From Actinoplanes derwentensis (GTDB lineage: Bacteria > Actinomycetota > Actinomycetes > Mycobacteriales > Micromonosporaceae), in NCBI RefSeq assembly GCF_900104725.1, contig NZ_LT629758.1, positions 1,240,001-1,304,000 on the forward strand: DNA of 64,000 nucleotides, written 5' to 3'. The notes under the pieces are model-generated. The model worked only from the letters and a program-made list of their open reading frames with translations. It was not told where the DNA came from and ran no database searches. Position numbers and translations under genes: made by a program. Shown piece by piece: positions 16,228 through 27,345 of this stretch. The first letter of the stretch is position 1, and the number at the start of each line of letters is the position of its first letter.

Positions 16228-16265
16228 CTATCGATTCGATGTCTGTGGATGCTATCGATCTGATG
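16228..16265. promoter_or_regulatory. Direct repeats in the S8 peptidase promoter
   Basis: CTATCGATTCGATG (16228-16241) and CTATCGATCTGATG (16252-16265) lie 24 bases apart, about two helical turns, just upstream of the peptidase start at 16207 (minus strand). They look like paired binding sites for a DNA-binding regulator on one helix face. The protein is unknown. Confidence 0.45.
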
Positions 16266-16277
16266 GGACATTGAACA

Positions 16278-16317
16278 GCACGAGGCCCCGGTCACCGACA
16301 GCGACCGGGGCCCGTGC
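16278..16317 (-). terminator. Strong hairpin, probable terminator
   Basis: GCACG then GGCCCCGGTC pairs with GACCGGGGCC then CGTGC around a 9-base loop. It sits between the stop of the small membrane gene (16325) and the peptidase promoter, so it most likely ends the small gene's transcript. No T-run follows. Confidence 0.6.
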
Positions 16318-16324
16318 GGGATCG

Positions 16325-16561
16325 TCAGCGGACCCGGTCCATCAGCCGCTGCCAGCGGCTACGCGGCTTGCGCGCCTCGGCGAGCTTGCGGCCGCCGATC
16401 ACACTGCCCGCGGCGAGGGCGGCGAGTCCCAGGGCCGCCACGGAGGCGATGACGGGACGCTTGCGCGCCGTCGTGACCGGCGAGCCGTTCACGGAGTCCG
16501 CAGTCTCGGAGGCCGGCATGATCTTCGGCAGCGAACTGACACTGCTGTCGTAAGTGGTCAT
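16325..16561 (-). CDS. Small single-pass membrane protein, unknown
   Basis: 78 residues starting MTTYDSSVSSLPKIMPASET, with GGAAGG upstream as ribosome site. One hydrophobic segment, VIASVAALGLAALAAGSVIGG, is followed by a very basic tail, RKLAEARKPRSRWQRLMDRVR, which by the positive-inside rule should be cytoplasmic. No family recognised. It is flanked by a terminator and the divergent GH65 gene, so it is probably expressed alone. Confidence 0.65.
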   Translation of the reverse strand: MTTYDSSVSSLPKIMPASETADSVNGSPVTTARKRPVIASVAALGLAALAAGSVIGGRKLAEARKPRSRWQRLMDRVR

Positions 16562-16687
16562 CGTAAAGGCCCTTCCGTTCGTTTCTCGGACGACCTCCAC
16601 ATGCCCACTGGGGAGCATCACTAACCACCGCCGGTTGCCAGGTTCTTCGCAGTTTTCCAAGCTCCGGGCCGGGTTATCGAAGAGGGC

Positions 16688-19057
16688 GTGATAGACGAGG
16701 AGATCTGCCCCGCCGAGCCCTGGCAGGTTCGCGAGACCCGCCTGGACACCGCCCTGCTGGCCCCGACCGAGTCGGTGTTCGCGCTGGCCAACGGTTACCT
16801 TGGCCTGCGCGGAAACCTGGACGAGGGTGAGCCGCACGAGATCTCCGGCACCTATTTGAGCTCGTATTACGAAGAACGGCCGCTGCCCTATCCGGAGGGT
16901 GGCTACGGCTATCCCGAACAGGGCGAGACCGTCGTGAACGTGACCGACGGAAAAATCATCCGGCTGACCGTCGACGACGAACAGTTCCACGTCGGACGTG
17001 GCGTCCTGCACTCCCACCAGCGTGTCCTCGACCTGCGGACCGGGCTGCTGCGCCGCGAGGTGGACTGGGAGTCACCGGCCGGCCGCCGGGTGCGGATCCG
17101 CAGCGAGCGCCTCGTCTCGTTCACTCAGCGGGCGGTCGCCGCGATCGTCTACGAGGTGGAGGCCGTCGACCGGCAGGTGCGGATCACGCTGCAGTCCGGG
17201 CTGGCCGCCAACGAGGAACAGGTGAAGGTCTCCGACGATCCGCGGGTGGCGGCGGCCCTCGAGGACCCCCTGGAGGCGGTCGAGCAGGACACCGAACAGC
17301 ACGGTGCGGTCCTGCTGCACCGGACCCGCCGCAGCGGGCTGCTGATGGCCGCCGGGATGGACCACATCGTCGAGGCACCCGCCGCTTACCAGGAGGAGAC
17401 CGACGTCCGCGAGGACTGGGCGAGGACGACGGTGGTCACCGTTCTCCCGCCCGGCGGGCGGCTGCGACTGATCAAATTCGTGGCGTACGGGTGGAGCACC
17501 TCGCGATCCACCGAAGCGCTGCGGGATCAGGTGGCCGCGGCCCTGAACACCGCCCGCTACGTCGGCTGGGACGGTCTCGCCGCCGAGCAGCGCGGCTACC
17601 TCGACGATTTCTGGGACGGCGCCGACGTGGAGGTCGACGGCGATCCGGCACTGCAGCAGGCGGTCCGGTTCGGGCTGTTCCACGTGCTGCAGGCCGGCGC
17701 GCGCACCGAACGGCAGGCGATCCCGGCGAAAGGACTGACCGGCCCGGGATACGACGGCCACGCGTTCTGGGACACCGAAGGCCATGTGCTGCCGCTGCTG
17801 GCCTACACCGCCCCGCGGGCCGCGGCCGACGCCCTGCGCTGGCGGCACACGATCCTGCCGCAGGCCCGGCAGCGGGCCGGAATGCTCGGCCTGTCCGGGG
17901 CGGCGTTCCCGTGGCGCACCATCGGCGGCTCGGAGTGTTCGGCGTACTGGCCGGCCGGCACCGCCGCCCTGCATCTGAACGCGGTGGTCGCGCTGGCCGT
18001 CGACCGCTACCGCCGGATCACCGGTGACACCGCCCTGGAGCCGGAGTGCGGCCTGGAGATCCTGGTGGAGACGGCTCGGCTCTGGGTGTCGCACGGCCAC
18101 CACGACACCGCCGGGCGCTGGCACGTCGACGGCGTGACCGGCCCGGACGAGTACAGCGCCGTCGCCGACGACAACGTCTTCACCAACCTGATGGCCGCCC
18201 GGAACCTGCGGGCCGCCGCCGACGCCTGCGCCCGGCATCCGGAACTGGCGGCCCGGCTCGGAGTCGCAACCGACGAACCGGAGAACTGGCGGGCCTGCGC
18301 GAAGACCGTGCACATCCCGTACGACGAAAGCCTCGGTGTGCACCCGCAGTCGGAGGGTTTCACCCGGTACGCCGCCTGGCCGTTTCCGGACGAGCGGGCC
18401 GACGGTCCGCTGATGCTGCGGGCCCCGTACTTCCAGCTCTACCGCCGGCAGGTCTGCAAACAGGCCGACCTGGTCCTGGCCATGCACTGGTGCCCGGACG
18501 CGTTCACGCCCGAGCAGAAGGCCCGCAACGTCGACTACTACGAGCGGATCACCGTGCGGGACTCGTCGCTGTCGGCCTGCACCCAGGCAGTGATGTGCGC
18601 GGAGGTCGGCCACCTCGAACTCGCCCACGACTACGCCTGGGAAGCCGCCATGGTCGACCTGCGTGACCTGCACGGCAACACCCGTGACGGCCTGCACATC
18701 GCCTCTCTCGCCGGCGCGTGGTCGGCGCTCGTCGAAGGGTTCGGCGGGCTCCGGGAGTGCGAGACCGGCCCGGCCGAGATCGAGCTGGCGCCCCGGTTGC
18801 CGTCCGGCATCACCCGGATGCGGTTCAACCTGCGGTATCGCGGCCGGCGCCTGTGGGTGGAAGCCGATCATCAGAGCACCCGGGTCGGCTTACGGGACCG
18901 AGACGGCGGACGGCTGCCGATCCTGTTGTACGGTGATCAGGTCGAGGTCGGCATGGACGAACCGGTCACTCGCCCCGTCGTACGGCTGGATCCGTTGTTG
19001 CCGGTGCCGCAGCAACCACCCGGTTACGCGCCGCGCCGGCGCGGAGAGCGCCCGTGA
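16688..19057 (+). CDS. Glycoside hydrolase family 65 protein (disaccharide phosphorylase type)
   Basis: 789 residues from GTG 16688, with GAAGAGGG as ribosome site. The N-terminal beta-sandwich opens ETRLDTALLAPTESVFALAN and GYLGLRGNLDEG. The (alpha/alpha)6 catalytic domain has GYDGHAFWDTEGHVLPLLAY and the general acid Glu in VTGPDEYSAVADDNVFTNL (residue ~488). The C-terminal part ends with a beta-jellyroll. Family members phosphorolyse maltose, trehalose, kojibiose or nigerose, releasing beta-glucose 1-phosphate; the acceptor cannot be decided by eye. It stands alone, without the beta-phosphoglucomutase often beside GH65 genes. Confidence 0.9.
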   Translation: MIDEEICPAEPWQVRETRLDTALLAPTESVFALANGYLGLRGNLDEGEPHEISGTYLSSYYEERPLPYPEGGYGYPEQGETVVNVTDGKIIRLTVDDEQFHVGRGVLHSHQRVLDLRTGLLRREVDWESPAGRRVRIRSERLVSFTQRAVAAIVYEVEAVDRQVRITLQSGLAANEEQVKVSDDPRVAAALEDPLEAVEQDTEQHGAVLLHRTRRSGLLMAAGMDHIVEAPAAYQEETDVREDWARTTVVTVLPPGGRLRLIKFVAYGWSTSRSTEALRDQVAAALNTARYVGWDGLAAEQRGYLDDFWDGADVEVDGDPALQQAVRFGLFHVLQAGARTERQAIPAKGLTGPGYDGHAFWDTEGHVLPLLAYTAPRAAADALRWRHTILPQARQRAGMLGLSGAAFPWRTIGGSECSAYWPAGTAALHLNAVVALAVDRYRRITGDTALEPECGLEILVETARLWVSHGHHDTAGRWHVDGVTGPDEYSAVADDNVFTNLMAARNLRAAADACARHPELAARLGVATDEPENWRACAKTVHIPYDESLGVHPQSEGFTRYAAWPFPDERADGPLMLRAPYFQLYRRQVCKQADLVLAMHWCPDAFTPEQKARNVDYYERITVRDSSLSACTQAVMCAEVGHLELAHDYAWEAAMVDLRDLHGNTRDGLHIASLAGAWSALVEGFGGLRECETGPAEIELAPRLPSGITRMRFNLRYRGRRLWVEADHQSTRVGLRDRDGGRLPILLYGDQVEVGMDEPVTRPVVRLDPLLPVPQQPPGYAPRRRGERP

Positions 19058-19105
19058 CGCCGGAGATGCCCGCCACCGTGGCGCGGGAAGGAGCGTGCCC
19101 CGCCG

Positions 19106-20632
19106 GTGGACACCCATTCCGCTCACGATTCGGCCATCGCCCAGGCCTACCTCCTGATCGAGGTCGCGCAGAGTGACCACGACGCTGCCCGGGTCGAGGC
19201 CGCCGACCGCGAGGCGGCTGCGCACGGCTGGGACGACGTGCGGTTCCTGCTGCACTGGACCCGGTCGCTGGACTGCCTCGAAAAGGACACCGACGACACC
19301 GTCCACGTCGACGCGATGGCCGACACCGCGGCCCGGATCGGTGACCCGGCCCTGCTCGCGCTGGTGGCCGCGGTGCGGGCCGCCCGGCAGGGCCGGCGCC
19401 GGCATCTCACGGCCATCGGTCAGTCGACGTCGGCCTTCCTGGTCGAGGCGATCGTCCAACTCGACGAGAACGATCCGCCGAGCCTCGTGCCGCACCGGGC
19501 CGCCGCGATGATCGAAGTCGGTGTCGTCGCCCACGACCTGGGTTTCTGGGAGCTGGCGCTGGAGTTCTACGAGCGGACCGAACGGGAACTCGGCACCGAT
19601 CACGCCGCGCCCTGGTCGAACACCACGTCCCTGCAGGCTCGGGTCGTGGTGATCAACAAGGACGACCTCATCCTCGACTGGGCCTGCCGTCTCGCCACCC
19701 TCGGTGACTGGGCGGAGGCCGCGGCCCGGGCCCGGACCGCGCTGGGCGGTGGCGACCCGACCGGGCCCGGATGGCCGGCGAGCTGGATCGAGCAGTTCCA
19801 TGCCGCCCGGGCGCTGTTGTGCGCCCTGTCCGGGGAACCCGGGCCGGATGTCGAGGACGGGTTCGGCGCGATGAGTTCCGCGATCCGGGCCGCTCGCGCC
19901 GGTGACGCCCGGCGTGCTGCCGACCTGGCCGAGGCGTCCGACGAACAGTCCTGGCCCTACACGGCGATCGGCGCCCATCTGCTGCGACTGTGCCTGATGG
20001 CGAAACGGCCCGGAACCAACCCCGCGGCGATCCGGTACGCCGACGAAATGTCCGTCCTGCGGTGGAACGACCGCATCGACCGGCTGGCCGGGGTCCGCGA
20101 CGCCATCGCCGGTTCCCGCCGCCGCCGCGAACACGAGAAGCTCCGTCGCGACCTGGTGATCGACGAGCTGACCGGGCTGGCGAACCGCCGCGGCTACCAG
20201 GCGTACCTGGCGGCTGTCGACGGCCCTGAGGAGGCCGGCGACTACGCCGTCATGATGATCGACGTCGACCACTTCAAAGCCGTCAACGACGGGTTCGGTC
20301 ACGACATCGGCGACGTGGTCCTGGCCCGGCTCGGTCATATCCTGGCCGCCCACGTCCGCCAGATCGACCTGGCCGCCCGTCTCGGCGGCGACGAGTTCGT
20401 GGTGATCCTCGCCGAGGTTCAGCCGGGCGTGGCGACGGTCCGGGCTCAGCAGATCCTGGACGCGGTCCGCTCCCACCCCTGGCACGACACCGCCGAGGGC
20501 CTGGCGGTCTCGGTCAGCATCGGCGTTCACCACGGCAGCCGCCGCGAACTGCCGACCCTGCTCACCGACGCCGATCGTGGTCTCTACCAGGCCAAACACG
20601 AAGGTCGCGGCCAGGTCGCCACGGTCTCCTGA
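19106..20632 (+). CDS. Diguanylate cyclase (GGDEF) with helical N-terminal repeat domain
   Basis: 508 residues from GTG 19106. No membrane segment is seen. The first ~330 residues are helical and alanine-rich and resemble degenerate TPR-like repeats (LIEVAQSDHDAARVEAADRE). The C-terminal domain carries LVIDELTGLANRRGYQAYLA and the intact active-site motif RLGGDEFVVILAE; five residues before GGDEF is RQID, the allosteric inhibitory I-site. It should make cyclic di-GMP from two GTP and be feedback inhibited. It follows GH65 by 48 bases and could share its transcript, but no functional link is evident. Confidence 0.9.
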   Translation: MDTHSAHDSAIAQAYLLIEVAQSDHDAARVEAADREAAAHGWDDVRFLLHWTRSLDCLEKDTDDTVHVDAMADTAARIGDPALLALVAAVRAARQGRRRHLTAIGQSTSAFLVEAIVQLDENDPPSLVPHRAAAMIEVGVVAHDLGFWELALEFYERTERELGTDHAAPWSNTTSLQARVVVINKDDLILDWACRLATLGDWAEAAARARTALGGGDPTGPGWPASWIEQFHAARALLCALSGEPGPDVEDGFGAMSSAIRAARAGDARRAADLAEASDEQSWPYTAIGAHLLRLCLMAKRPGTNPAAIRYADEMSVLRWNDRIDRLAGVRDAIAGSRRRREHEKLRRDLVIDELTGLANRRGYQAYLAAVDGPEEAGDYAVMMIDVDHFKAVNDGFGHDIGDVVLARLGHILAAHVRQIDLAARLGGDEFVVILAEVQPGVATVRAQQILDAVRSHPWHDTAEGLAVSVSIGVHHGSRRELPTLLTDADRGLYQAKHEGRGQVATVS

Positions 20633-20722
20633 CTCGGTGGCGTAAACGGCATTGTTTGGCACATATGGGACACTCGGCGGTAGCGAGACTGATCTCTCGC
20701 GAACCGACAGAAAGGTGACCAC

Positions 20723-21337
20723 ATGAAGATCGTCGCCATCGCCCTGGCCCTGGCGCTGACGCCGGCCGCGGCTCAGGCATCCCCGAGCGCGAACTGGGAG
20801 AGCCGGGTGCAGACGGCCGCACCAGCGGCGGTCCAGAACGCCATCGACATCGAGGAGTCGCCGCGTTTCAAGATCCGCAATGTGCGGATCGACGGCCAGA
20901 GCGATGTGGTGAAGGTCAAGAAGGGCGGCTCCTACCGCGTCAGTCTCGACGTGCTGCACGACTGCTCGATCTGCGGCAACGCCGTCAACCAGGTGATCGT
21001 CGGCCTGGCCGGCCAGGACCGGGCCCAGGTCTCGGTGTGGAACGGCAAGCAGCGCAGCGGCGGCGGTGCGAAGACGGTGAACGGTGCCGTCGCGGAGGAC
21101 AACCCCGGCGCGGCGCAGTGGGTGACCGTGGAGTTCGACCTCGTCGTCCCCGCGGAACTCGGCGCCTACCCGATCCGGGCCCGCTACGCCCAGGCGTACA
21201 AGGGCCGGCTGCTGACCGCCGAGGGCCGGGCGATCCCGCAGCAGGAGTACCCGGAGACGCTGGGCTGGTGGAAGGTCGACCGGCCGACCGGGCCCGACGC
21301 GAAGTCGACAATCGGTTACATCATCGTCGTACCGTGA
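20723..21337 (+). CDS. Secreted protein of unknown function
   Basis: 204 residues. A signal peptide, MKIVAIALALALTPAAAQAS, is preceded by GAAAGGTG. The mature part looks all-beta (FKIRNVRIDGQSDVVKVKKG, TVEFDLVVPAELGAYPIRAR) and includes a CxxC pair in LHDCSICGNAVNQV that could form a disulfide. I recognise no family. It ends at a strong hairpin terminator shared with katG. Confidence 0.65.
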   Translation: MKIVAIALALALTPAAAQASPSANWESRVQTAAPAAVQNAIDIEESPRFKIRNVRIDGQSDVVKVKKGGSYRVSLDVLHDCSICGNAVNQVIVGLAGQDRAQVSVWNGKQRSGGGAKTVNGAVAEDNPGAAQWVTVEFDLVVPAELGAYPIRARYAQAYKGRLLTAEGRAIPQQEYPETLGWWKVDRPTGPDAKSTIGYIIVVP

Positions 21338-21355
21338 CCTTCGTCTTGTGACATG

Positions 21356-21395
21356 AAGATCGGCCCCGGCTTCGAAAAAGCCGGGGCCGATCTTT
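21356..21395. terminator. Bidirectional intrinsic terminator
   Basis: AAGATCGGCCCCGGCTT pairs with AAGCCGGGGCCGATCTT around a short loop, followed by TTT on the plus side and preceded by A-rich sequence. It lies between the converging secreted-protein and katG genes and can end both transcripts. Confidence 0.9.
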
Positions 21396-21403
21396 TATCT
21401 GCT

Positions 21404-24093
<2,690 letters not shown>

Positions 24094-24117
24094 GCCGCAG
24101 ACCTTAGCGCGCTTTTC

Positions 24118-24130
24118 TGGAATAGTTCCA
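24118..24130. promoter_or_regulatory. Probable FurA operator
   Basis: TGGAATAGTTCCA, an inverted repeat TGGAA-N3-TTCCA, 25 bases upstream of the furA start, in an AT-richer patch. Position and symmetry suit autoregulation by FurA. Confidence 0.6.
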
Positions 24131-24153
24131 ATTTACGCGCCGGTCCGGCTCGA

Positions 24154-25077
24154 TCAAGTGAGAAAGACCGCAGCGATGATCATGACGAGCGCGGAGGCGA
24201 GCGTGGACAGCACGATCACGTCCCGGGCGAGGGTCTCCGACTGGCGGTAGCGCAACGCGAACACGAACACGTTCTGGGCCGTCGGCAGAGCCGACGTGAT
24301 CACCGCGGCGAAGATCTGTTCTTCGGTCAGACCCAGGACGAACTTCCCGATGGTGTACGCCAGCAAAGGCTGAACCACGATCTTCAGTGTCACCGCGAGG
24401 TACCGATCCGGCGACTCCGGCCCCGCCCGCAACGGCCGCGCACCCGGCAGCGACATCCCGAAAGCCAGCAGCGCGGCAGGCACCGCGGCCGCCCCCACCA
24501 GCGCGAACGGCTCCAGCAGCAGCGCCGGGGGAGTCCACCCGGACACCGCCACCGCGATCCCGGCCGCTGAGGCGATCATCAGCGGGTTCCGGGCCGGCAA
24601 CAGCGCCAGCTGCTTCGGCGACGGCCGCCCCTGCCCGCTGGCCAGATCCAGAACGGTCAGCGCGACCGGCGCGTACAGCAGCACCTGGAACAGCAGCACC
24701 GGCACCACCAGGGAGACGTCACCGAGCACGTACGCCGCGATGGCCAGACCCAGATTCCCGGCATTGACGTACGACGCACCCAGCGCCCCGATCGTCGCCC
24801 GCGCCGTGTCCCGCTTCCACAAAAGCTTCGCGACCAGCGCGTACACCACCGCCACCAGCACCGTCGACGCCACGAACGCGACAAGTGACCCGGTCAGGAT
24901 CCGGTCCAGACTGGTCCGGCTCAACGTCACGAACAACAGCGCCGGAGTCGCCACCGAGAACACCAGCCGCCCGAGCACCCGCGGGGCGTCGTCGCCGAGC
25001 ACCCGGGCCCGCGCCAGCACGTACCCCAGCGCGGAGATCAGCCAGATGGTGGTGAAACCGCTCAGAACCGCACCCAT
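24154..25077 (-). CDS. AEC-family (auxin efflux carrier/malate permease type) transporter
   Basis: 307 residues with about ten membrane segments, beginning MGAVLSGFTTIWLISALGYV. Family traits are the two repeated halves, GALGASYVNAGNLGLAIAAY (conserved Asn-Ala-Gly-Asn) in the first and VITSALPTAQNVFVFALRY in the second. Relatives move organic acids or hydrophobic anions; the substrate here is unknown. It is divergent from the small lipoprotein gene at 25166. Confidence 0.88.
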   Translation of the reverse strand: MGAVLSGFTTIWLISALGYVLARARVLGDDAPRVLGRLVFSVATPALLFVTLSRTSLDRILTGSLVAFVASTVLVAVVYALVAKLLWKRDTARATIGALGASYVNAGNLGLAIAAYVLGDVSLVVPVLLFQVLLYAPVALTVLDLASGQGRPSPKQLALLPARNPLMIASAAGIAVAVSGWTPPALLLEPFALVGAAAVPAALLAFGMSLPGARPLRAGPESPDRYLAVTLKIVVQPLLAYTIGKFVLGLTEEQIFAAVITSALPTAQNVFVFALRYRQSETLARDVIVLSTLASALVMIIAAVFLT

Positions 25078-25165
25078 TCAGGTGATCATGCCCGGCGACC
25101 TTGAGCGCCCGTCGTCTACCCTCGGGGAGCTTTCGGGAGACCTATCAGTGACGGGGAAGAATTCC

Positions 25166-25552
25166 ATGCTGCGACGCCTGCCCGTGACGGCAGCGGTGAT
25201 GACGGTTCTCGCCTTGACGGCGGGATGCACCACCGACACCGGCGGAACACCGGCCGAGGCTGCGACACCCACACCGTCGGCGACCACCGACCCGGACAGC
25301 TTCGTCGGCGTGGTCCGGGCCCAGCTGCCCGAGATCGCCGAGGGCCGCACCGACCGGCAGATCCAGGCCATCGCCGACACCGCGTGCACCGGCCTGGCCG
25401 CCGGCGAGTCCGGTGACACCATCGTCGACACCACCCGAACCCTGGGTACCGCCGACGCCGAGGCCACCGACCACGCCACCGCCCGCGAACTGATCAAACT
25501 GGCGATCGACACGACCTGCCTGCCCCAGGCCCCGCGCGTCGACGAGTTCTAG
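25166..25552 (+). CDS. Small lipoprotein, DUF732-like
   Basis: 128 residues from ATG 25166, with GGGGAAG at 25153-25159. A lipoprotein signal (MLRRLPVTAAVMTVLALTAGC) ends in a lipobox with Cys21. A threonine/proline linker follows, then a short helical domain, QIQAIADTACTGLAAGESGD, with a second cysteine in TTCLPQAP, resembling DUF732 proteins of actinobacterial envelopes. Function unknown. Its stop overlaps the convergent kinase gene by four bases. Confidence 0.65.
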   Translation: MLRRLPVTAAVMTVLALTAGCTTDTGGTPAEAATPTPSATTDPDSFVGVVRAQLPEIAEGRTDRQIQAIADTACTGLAAGESGDTIVDTTRTLGTADAEATDHATARELIKLAIDTTCLPQAPRVDEF

Positions 25553-27096
25553 CCGCCCGGTGACGGTGACGGCAGAGGGCCGCGGTCGACGAAACTGAAC
25601 GAGGTCAGCGGCGGTGCGTCGGGGGTCACCTCGACGAAGAAGGTCCTCGTGTCCTCGCTCCACTGCAGGACGCCGAAGGACTCGTTGCTGATCGTGTAGG
25701 TCGGCCGGCCCTGATCGTCGTGCTGCCCGGTCGACGATGCCCGGAACAGGGTGGCGTCGGTGGGTGAACACTCGGCGGTCACGACCGTGGCCGACCCGGC
25801 CGGGTTGAACCGGATCCCGAGGCAGGGCTCCGTGGTGTCCGGATCGCTCAGGTACCGGATCATGAACTCGACACCGACCGGGATCACCGCGAACTCCGAC
25901 TTCGGCCCGGTGCCGTCGCCCGCCAGCAACTCGGTGTAGTGCGACTCCATCGCCAGGTCACGGTCGATCTCGGCGACGTGGATCAGCGTCTTGTGCCTGC
26001 CGCGCAGGATCGCCTGGGTCTTCTGCTCGACGGTCAGCGACTGCGTCACCACCGGGATCGCCGGGGACGCGCCCGCCGACGGCCCGGTGCCCGCGGCCTG
26101 CTCGGCGCCGTGCGGCAGCAGCCGGATCGCGGTTCCCGCGCCGGCCGCGGCCACCACGGCGACCATCGTGGCGAGCAGCACCGCCGTACGGCCGAATCGG
26201 GGTTTGGCAGCGACCACCGGCTCCACCGGATCAATCACCACCCGCTCCACCGGGGCAGCGGCCACGGCTGGGCGCTGGGTGGCCCCGGCCAGCAGCAGAT
26301 CCAGCAGCTCACGGGCAGTCGGACGGTCGTCCGGCTCCTTGGCCAGCGCCCACGCGACCACACCGGCGAGGGATTCCGGCACCCCGGCCAGGTCGGGTTC
26401 CTGGGTGAGGATCCGCATCGCGGTGGCCGCCGCCGACTCGCCCGCGAACGGGGTCCGCCCGGTCGCCGCGAACGCCACCACCGCACCCCAGGCGAAGATG
26501 TCGGCCGCCGCCGTCACCGGCCGCCCGCCCACCGGGTCGTAGCGTTCCGGCGCCATGTAGGCGACGGTCCCGACCATCTGATCGGTACGGGTGTGCTGGC
26601 TCGTCGCCTCGAACGCCCGCGCGATCCCGAAGTCGATCACCTTGATGCCGCCGCGCGCGAACAGCACGTTGCCCGGTTTCAGATCCCGGTGGATCACGCC
26701 CGCGCCGTGGATCGCGGTCAGCGCCGTGGCGATCCCCACCGCCACCCCGTGCAGTGCGGCCCCCGGCAGTGGGCCCTTCTCCTTCACCTCGGCGGCCAGG
26801 CTGGGCCCGTCCACGTACTCGACCACCAGGTACGGCGGCTCATGATCCGGATCGGCGTCCAGCACCTCGGCCGTCGAGAACGGCGGCACCTGTTTCGCCC
26901 GGTTCACCTCACTGCGGAACCGGCCCCGGAACTCGGTCTCATGCGCGAACTCGCTGCGCACCATCTTGATCGCGACCAGCCGCCCGTCCGGCCCCCGTCC
27001 CAGATAGACGGTGCCCATGCCGCCCTCGCCGAGCCGTCCGACCAGCTCATAGCGGCCCAGTTCGGTCGGATCGCCCGCGCGCAGCGGCATACTCAT
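25549..27096 (-). CDS. Membrane Ser/Thr protein kinase (PknB-type)
   Basis: 515 residues. The N-terminal kinase domain (~residues 14-270) has GRLGEGGMGTVYLGRGPDGR, the lysine in VAIKMV, the catalytic loop VIHRDLKPGNVLF, and VIDFGIARAF (metal-binding Asp). A threonine-rich activation loop, EATSQHTRTDQMVGTVAYMA, precedes APE. One membrane segment (~310-330) leads to an extracellular domain of about 180 residues without PASTA repeats, which may sense an envelope ligand. Substrates are unknown. Confidence 0.93.
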   Translation of the reverse strand: MSMPLRAGDPTELGRYELVGRLGEGGMGTVYLGRGPDGRLVAIKMVRSEFAHETEFRGRFRSEVNRAKQVPPFSTAEVLDADPDHEPPYLVVEYVDGPSLAAEVKEKGPLPGAALHGVAVGIATALTAIHGAGVIHRDLKPGNVLFARGGIKVIDFGIARAFEATSQHTRTDQMVGTVAYMAPERYDPVGGRPVTAAADIFAWGAVVAFAATGRTPFAGESAAATAMRILTQEPDLAGVPESLAGVVAWALAKEPDDRPTARELLDLLLAGATQRPAVAAAPVERVVIDPVEPVVAAKPRFGRTAVLLATMVAVVAAAGAGTAIRLLPHGAEQAAGTGPSAGASPAIPVVTQSLTVEQKTQAILRGRHKTLIHVAEIDRDLAMESHYTELLAGDGTGPKSEFAVIPVGVEFMIRYLSDPDTTEPCLGIRFNPAGSATVVTAECSPTDATLFRASSTGQHDDQGRPTYTISNESFGVLQWSEDTRTFFVEVTPDAPPLTSFSFVDRGPLPSPSPGG

Positions 27097-27225
27097 GAGT
27101 CTTCGTCCCTTCCGCCGCCTTTCGGGCGTCGCGACCCGGGAGTGTACTCAAGCCGATCACCACCGCCGCGGCCCGCCTTCCGGGAGACCATCGCGTATAC
27201 CGGCGTTCTGCCGGAGGTGGCTCTG

Positions 27226-27268
27226 CCCGAGCGGCCGGGGCTGGCATGGACCGCCCCGGCCGCTCGGG
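27226..27268 (-). terminator. Long GC hairpin downstream of the GH43 gene
   Basis: CCCGAGCGGCCGGGGC pairs with GCCCCGGCCGCTCGGG over an 11-base loop. It lies 78 bases past the stop of the GH43 gene and upstream of the kinase gene on the same strand. No T-run is seen. Confidence 0.65.
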
Positions 27269-27345
27269 GGCACGCGTTCGCTCAGCGGCGGGTCACCGCT
27301 GATTCGCGGCGGCCGAGCAGGTCCACCGGATGACGACGTGCGGGG

